A DNA stretch of 5,920 nucleotides, from NCBI GenBank assembly GCA_023391895.1, contig JAEWAC010000443.1, positions 1 to 5,920 of the forward strand, written 5' to 3'. The position numbers were made by a program, and so were the translations under genes. Each line of letters starts with the position of its first letter. Position 1 is the first letter of the stretch. Source of the DNA: Bacteroidota bacterium (GTDB lineage Bacteria; Bacteroidota; Bacteroidia; Chitinophagales; Chitinophagaceae). Positions 4,962 to 5,920 of this stretch are shown piece after piece. Under the pieces are notes generated by a model. The model was not told where the DNA came from. It ran no database searches and worked only from the letters and a program-made list of their open reading frames with translations.

Positions 4962-5018
4962 TTAATGCGGCATTAAAGGATATTTGCAGCAGCAGAACGC
5001 CGGAATCCAAGGCATTAA
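4962..5018. promoter_or_regulatory. Operator-like palindrome and repeated half-site in the divergent gap
   Basis: TTAATGC (4962-4968), G, GCATTAA (4970-4976) is a perfect 15-bp palindrome. GGCATTAA (4969-4976) recurs exactly at 5011-5018, 42 bp away, about four helical turns, and there runs into the palindrome ATTAATTAAT (5014-5023). The first palindrome overlaps a -7-like TA-N3-TTTG on the minus strand (4964-4956) for the YkgJ gene and abuts the box at 4979-4986 for the MscS gene. That placement would let one regulator affect both genes. Symmetry is seen directly; binding is inferred. Confidence 0.4.
4979..4986 (+). promoter_or_regulatory. Weak -7-like box for the MscS gene
   Basis: GATATTTG matches TAnnTTTG with one mismatch and is identical to the octamer upstream of folK (384-391). 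It is followed by a leader of about 55 nt to the ATG at 5046. No TTG occurs 17-23 bp upstream. Confidence 0.25.
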
Positions 5019-5045
5019 TTAATAAGTTTTAAAAATACAGCGCGT

Positions 5046-5831
5046 ATGGATATGGAAAAGATATACGATAAGGTGTACAGTTGGATACTGACGGTAGGCC
5101 CCCGCCTGGTCATCGCCATCATTGTGGTCATTGTAGGCATGTGGCTGATACGGATTTTAAAAAGATGGATGAACAACCACATGATCGCCAGGGACTTCGA
5201 TCCGTCCCTGCGGCCGTTTTTGTCCAACCTGGCCATTGTAGCGCTGCAGGTACTGCTGATACTGGCCTTTATGCAGATCATGGGTTTGCAACTGACCATT
5301 TTTACGGCGGTCATTGGCGCCTTTGGCGTGGCCGCCGGTCTTGCCTTATCGGGCACTTTGCAAAACTTTACCAGCGGCATCCTGATCCTGCTGCTCAAAC
5401 CATTCCGCGTAGGCGAAATCATCATCGCCCAGGGGCAGGAAGGGCTGGTGACCTCCATTCAGATCTTTTTCACCACGGTCACCACCTTCGATAACAAAAC
5501 CGTGATCATTCCCAACAGCAAGCTCTCCAACGAAGTGATCATCAACCTGAGCCGCCAGGGCAATAGAAGGCTGGATATCGAGTTGAAGTTCAGCTTTGGG
5601 ATCCCGTTTGATCAGGTCAGAGACATTATCAAAAACACCATTACCCGGTCCGAAGGCATCCTGGCCGAACCCGTTCACCGGATCGGCGTTTCCACCGTGG
5701 ACCCCGACGGCTATAAGCTCATGGTCAATGTGTGGGTAACAGCCGAATCCTTTCAGGACGTGAAGCTGGACCTGCAAAAAAGAATGATTGATGATTTGAA
5801 AAGCGCCGGCATCAAGCTGCCGGGAACGTGA
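5046..5831 (+). CDS. mscS: Small-conductance mechanosensitive channel, MscS family
   Basis: This is a 261-residue inner-membrane protein, close to the 286 of E. coli MscS, so it is the minimal three-helix type. TM1 is about 18-37 and TM2 about 60-80. The pore helix TM3 runs from about 84 to 113 and carries the Gly/Ala-packed stretch GAFGVAAGLALSGTLQN (91-107). The beta domain follows with KPFRVGE (118-124) and IPNSKLSN (155-162), both MscS hallmarks. The alpha/beta C-terminal domain ends in AGIKLPGT. The channel opens under membrane tension and releases solutes during hypo-osmotic shock. The start is the ATG at 5046; a second in-frame ATG at 5052 is equally possible. The leader is AT-rich without a Shine-Dalgarno. 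The gene is divergent from the YkgJ gene. The stop is followed by a purine-rich run and 7-bp repeat arrays. Confidence 0.94.
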   Translation: MDMEKIYDKVYSWILTVGPRLVIAIIVVIVGMWLIRILKRWMNNHMIARDFDPSLRPFLSNLAIVALQVLLILAFMQIMGLQLTIFTAVIGAFGVAAGLALSGTLQNFTSGILILLLKPFRVGEIIIAQGQEGLVTSIQIFFTTVTTFDNKTVIIPNSKLSNEVIINLSRQGNRRLDIELKFSFGIPFDQVRDIIKNTITRSEGILAEPVHRIGVSTVDPDGYKLMVNVWVTAESFQDVKLDLQKRMIDDLKSAGIKLPGT

Positions 5832-5844
5832 GGGGGAGGGAGAG

Positions 5845-5871
5845 GTCCACAGTCGACAGTCGCAGTCCACA
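5845..5871 (+). repeat. Degenerate 7-bp repeat array, GTCSACA family
   Basis: GTCCACA, GTCGACA, GTCGCA (one base short), GTCCACA, then a decayed GACGGGA at 5872-5878. The array begins 13 bp after the MscS stop, behind a purine-rich run (5830-5845). It has the same 7-base period as the AT-rich arrays at 2930-3028 but a different, GC-richer unit. Confidence 0.7.
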
Positions 5872-5881
5872 GACGGGAGAA

Positions 5882-5916
5882 GTGATAAGTAGTAAGTTGT
5901 AAGTAATAAGTAAAGA
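5882..5916 (+). repeat. Degenerate 7-bp repeat array, GTNNTAA family
   Basis: GTGATAA, GTAGTAA, GTTGTAA, GTAATAA, then GTAAAGA, in exact 7-base register and reaching almost to the window edge, so the array may continue. Because 7 is not a multiple of 3, successive TAA triplets (5886, 5893, 5900, 5907) fall in all three forward frames. Only three bases separate it from the decayed end of the GTCSACA array. Confidence 0.75.
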
Positions 5917-5920
5917 AGGC

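Noticed and set aside
5830..5845. G-rich run after mscS as a G-quadruplex
   Set aside because: Only two runs of three or more G and one of two; four runs are needed.
5845..5916. Repeat arrays as a CRISPR array
   Set aside because: Units are 7 bp, contiguous and degenerate; there are no spacers and no cas genes.

Overview
The window looks like an ordinary chromosomal stretch of a Bacteroidota genome, most likely Chitinophagaceae or a close relative. The reasons are the protein flavour, the folK / deoxynucleoside kinase pair divergent from sppA, the absence of Shine-Dalgarno sequences in front of almost every gene, and several TAnnTTTG-type boxes (the -7 element of the Bacteroidota primary sigma factor) upstream of genes. 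Base composition and codon use look uniform, with GC-richer genes and AT-rich gaps. I see no transposase, integrase, phage gene, tRNA, rRNA or CRISPR array.

Layout: (1) 1-349, minus strand, is the N-terminal 116 residues of a SppA-type signal peptide peptidase, cut by the window edge. (2) 409-891, plus, is folK (folate synthesis), followed 57 bp later by a deoxynucleoside kinase (949-1581) and then an MFS_3-type exporter (1678-2925). The kinase and exporter each have their own promoter-like box and a short inverted repeat in the leader. (3) 2926-3036 is an AT-rich gap built from two facing arrays of degenerate 7-bp repeats. (4) 3037-3942, plus, is a Tat-exported metallo-beta-lactamase-fold hydrolase. 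It converges on a small DUF4242 protein (3939-4220, minus), and one TTAA supplies both stop codons. (5) 4221-4454 is a non-coding gap with a compact interleaved inverted-repeat pair and a long palindrome of GCAAAG-rich repeats. (6) 4455-4937, minus, is a YkgJ-type cysteine-cluster protein, divergent from a small MscS-type mechanosensitive channel (5046-5831, plus). The two share a 108-bp upstream region containing a perfect 15-bp palindrome. (7) 5832-5920 holds two different back-to-back 7-bp repeat arrays.

The genes are mostly independent housekeeping or envelope functions: folate precursor kinase, nucleoside salvage, efflux, periplasmic hydrolase, osmotic safety valve and membrane protease. 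They do not form one pathway. No coding system here looks undescribed. The unusual content is in the gaps: period-7 degenerate repeat arrays of three sequence families, a GCAAAG palindrome, and an A-B-A'-B' RNA-like element upstream of the DUF4242 gene.
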